Assembly (NCBI RefSeq): GCF_020509005.1
Contig: NC_063018.1
Location: forward strand, 2,356,001-2,420,000
Direction of reading: 5' to 3'
Length of the DNA stretch: 64,000 nt
DNA from: Fulvia fulva
Lineage: Eukaryota > Ascomycota > Dothideomycetes > Mycosphaerellales > Mycosphaerellaceae
This document shows, piece after piece, positions 63,502 through 64,000 of this stretch; the stretch's first letter is position 1; each line of letters starts with the position of its first letter. The notes below the pieces were generated by a model, which saw nothing but the letters and a program-made list of their open reading frames with translations, had not been told where the DNA came from and ran no database searches. The translations under genes and the position numbers were made by a program.

Positions 63502-64000
63502 GGGAGTGAGTGAGGAGTTGGTAGCTGGACATGGAAGTGAGGCGACGGCTGAGTGGCTCTGTTTTGGAGGAGAGTCAAATTGCCACACTGTGCATGTGGC
63601 GAATACTCGGAAGGTAATGTGAGGTCGGTGGTGACTGTTGGGGGCGATGAGCAGTGACAGAGCTTTGCTGTTTTTCGTTGAGAGCCGCATGGTCCTGGCG
63701 AAGCCAGTACTCGTCTGAGGCACTCGAGGATAAATCTTCAGAACGCATAAAACTTCCCCATGTGGAAGCAAAGATACACTGTACAGTATTGTAGTTAGTA
63801 GTTATGCATTATACCAACAACAATCATCCGCAATGCTGAGCTACGCAGCGCCGAATCGCTTTAGGGTATCCAACATATGCACGAGGCCTTACATACACTC
63901 ACTCTCTCTTCTCCACCACACTCAAGCCCGCTGGAGTGCCATCACATTCCCCTCAACACACAACTCACTTCCTCCTCCCCTTCCCACACTCCCTCTTATG
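63502..64000. other. ERG2 3' flank and possible promoter of next gene
   Basis: No gene is seen. The last 100 bases are CT-rich and end with an ATG at 63998-64000, which could start a gene beyond the window. Confidence 0.35.

Noticed and set aside
1..64000. CRISPR arrays, tRNA and rRNA genes
   Set aside because: No regular spaced repeats, tRNA cloverleaf or rRNA sequence noticed by eye. The window is eukaryotic. The tRNA-like match at 38321-38347 is a retrotransposon primer site.

Overview
The window is nuclear DNA of a filamentous ascomycete (Pezizomycotina; a Dothideomycete is my guess, not shown by the sequence). The reasons are short GT-AG introns of 50-70 bp, fungus-typical genes (TOR kinase, ERG2, Zn2Cys6 regulator, GPI-anchored Ser/Thr-rich wall protein) and a large block of transposons carrying the C-to-T decay typical of RIP.

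Layout. (1) 1-340 is a RIP-decayed relic. (2) 421-18133 is a gene-rich left arm: a DUF7025-like fragment (-), a fragment of a conserved fungal protein (+), a GPI-anchored protein (-), an FAD monooxygenase with two introns (+), the U2 snRNP protein SR140/U2SURP (-) and, divergent from it, the intronless 2433-residue TOR kinase (+). (3) 18638-52175 is a transposon island: a Fot1/pogo DNA transposon, two minus-strand Tad1-like LINEs, and a Ty3/gypsy element split by an old RIP-decayed Ty1/copia element. That copia element is itself split by a young, intact copy of the same family. A truncated pogo end and a third copia element follow. All three copia insertions have perfect 5-bp target duplications, so the order of events can be read. 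(4) 53384-58737 is a salicylate/catechol catabolic cluster: salicylate hydroxylase, catechol 1,2-dioxygenase (with an in-frame TAG) and a convergent Zn2Cys6 regulator. (5) 59544-63501 holds a MYND zinc-finger protein, a Pro-rich coiled-coil protein and the ERG2 sterol isomerase.

How the genes fit together. Salicylate hydroxylase makes catechol, the dioxygenase opens its ring to cis,cis-muconate, and the adjacent regulator probably controls both. TOR and SR140 share a 417-bp divergent promoter region but belong to unrelated processes.

Main oddities. SR140 has a 64-codon open frame directly after its TAG, ending in a near-copy of its own C-terminal motif. The catechol dioxygenase carries a single in-frame TAG in an otherwise intact gene. 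The monooxygenase has a tandemly duplicated 5' splice site. Neighbouring transposons show two opposite decay signatures, CpA/TpG loss versus near-complete CpG loss.
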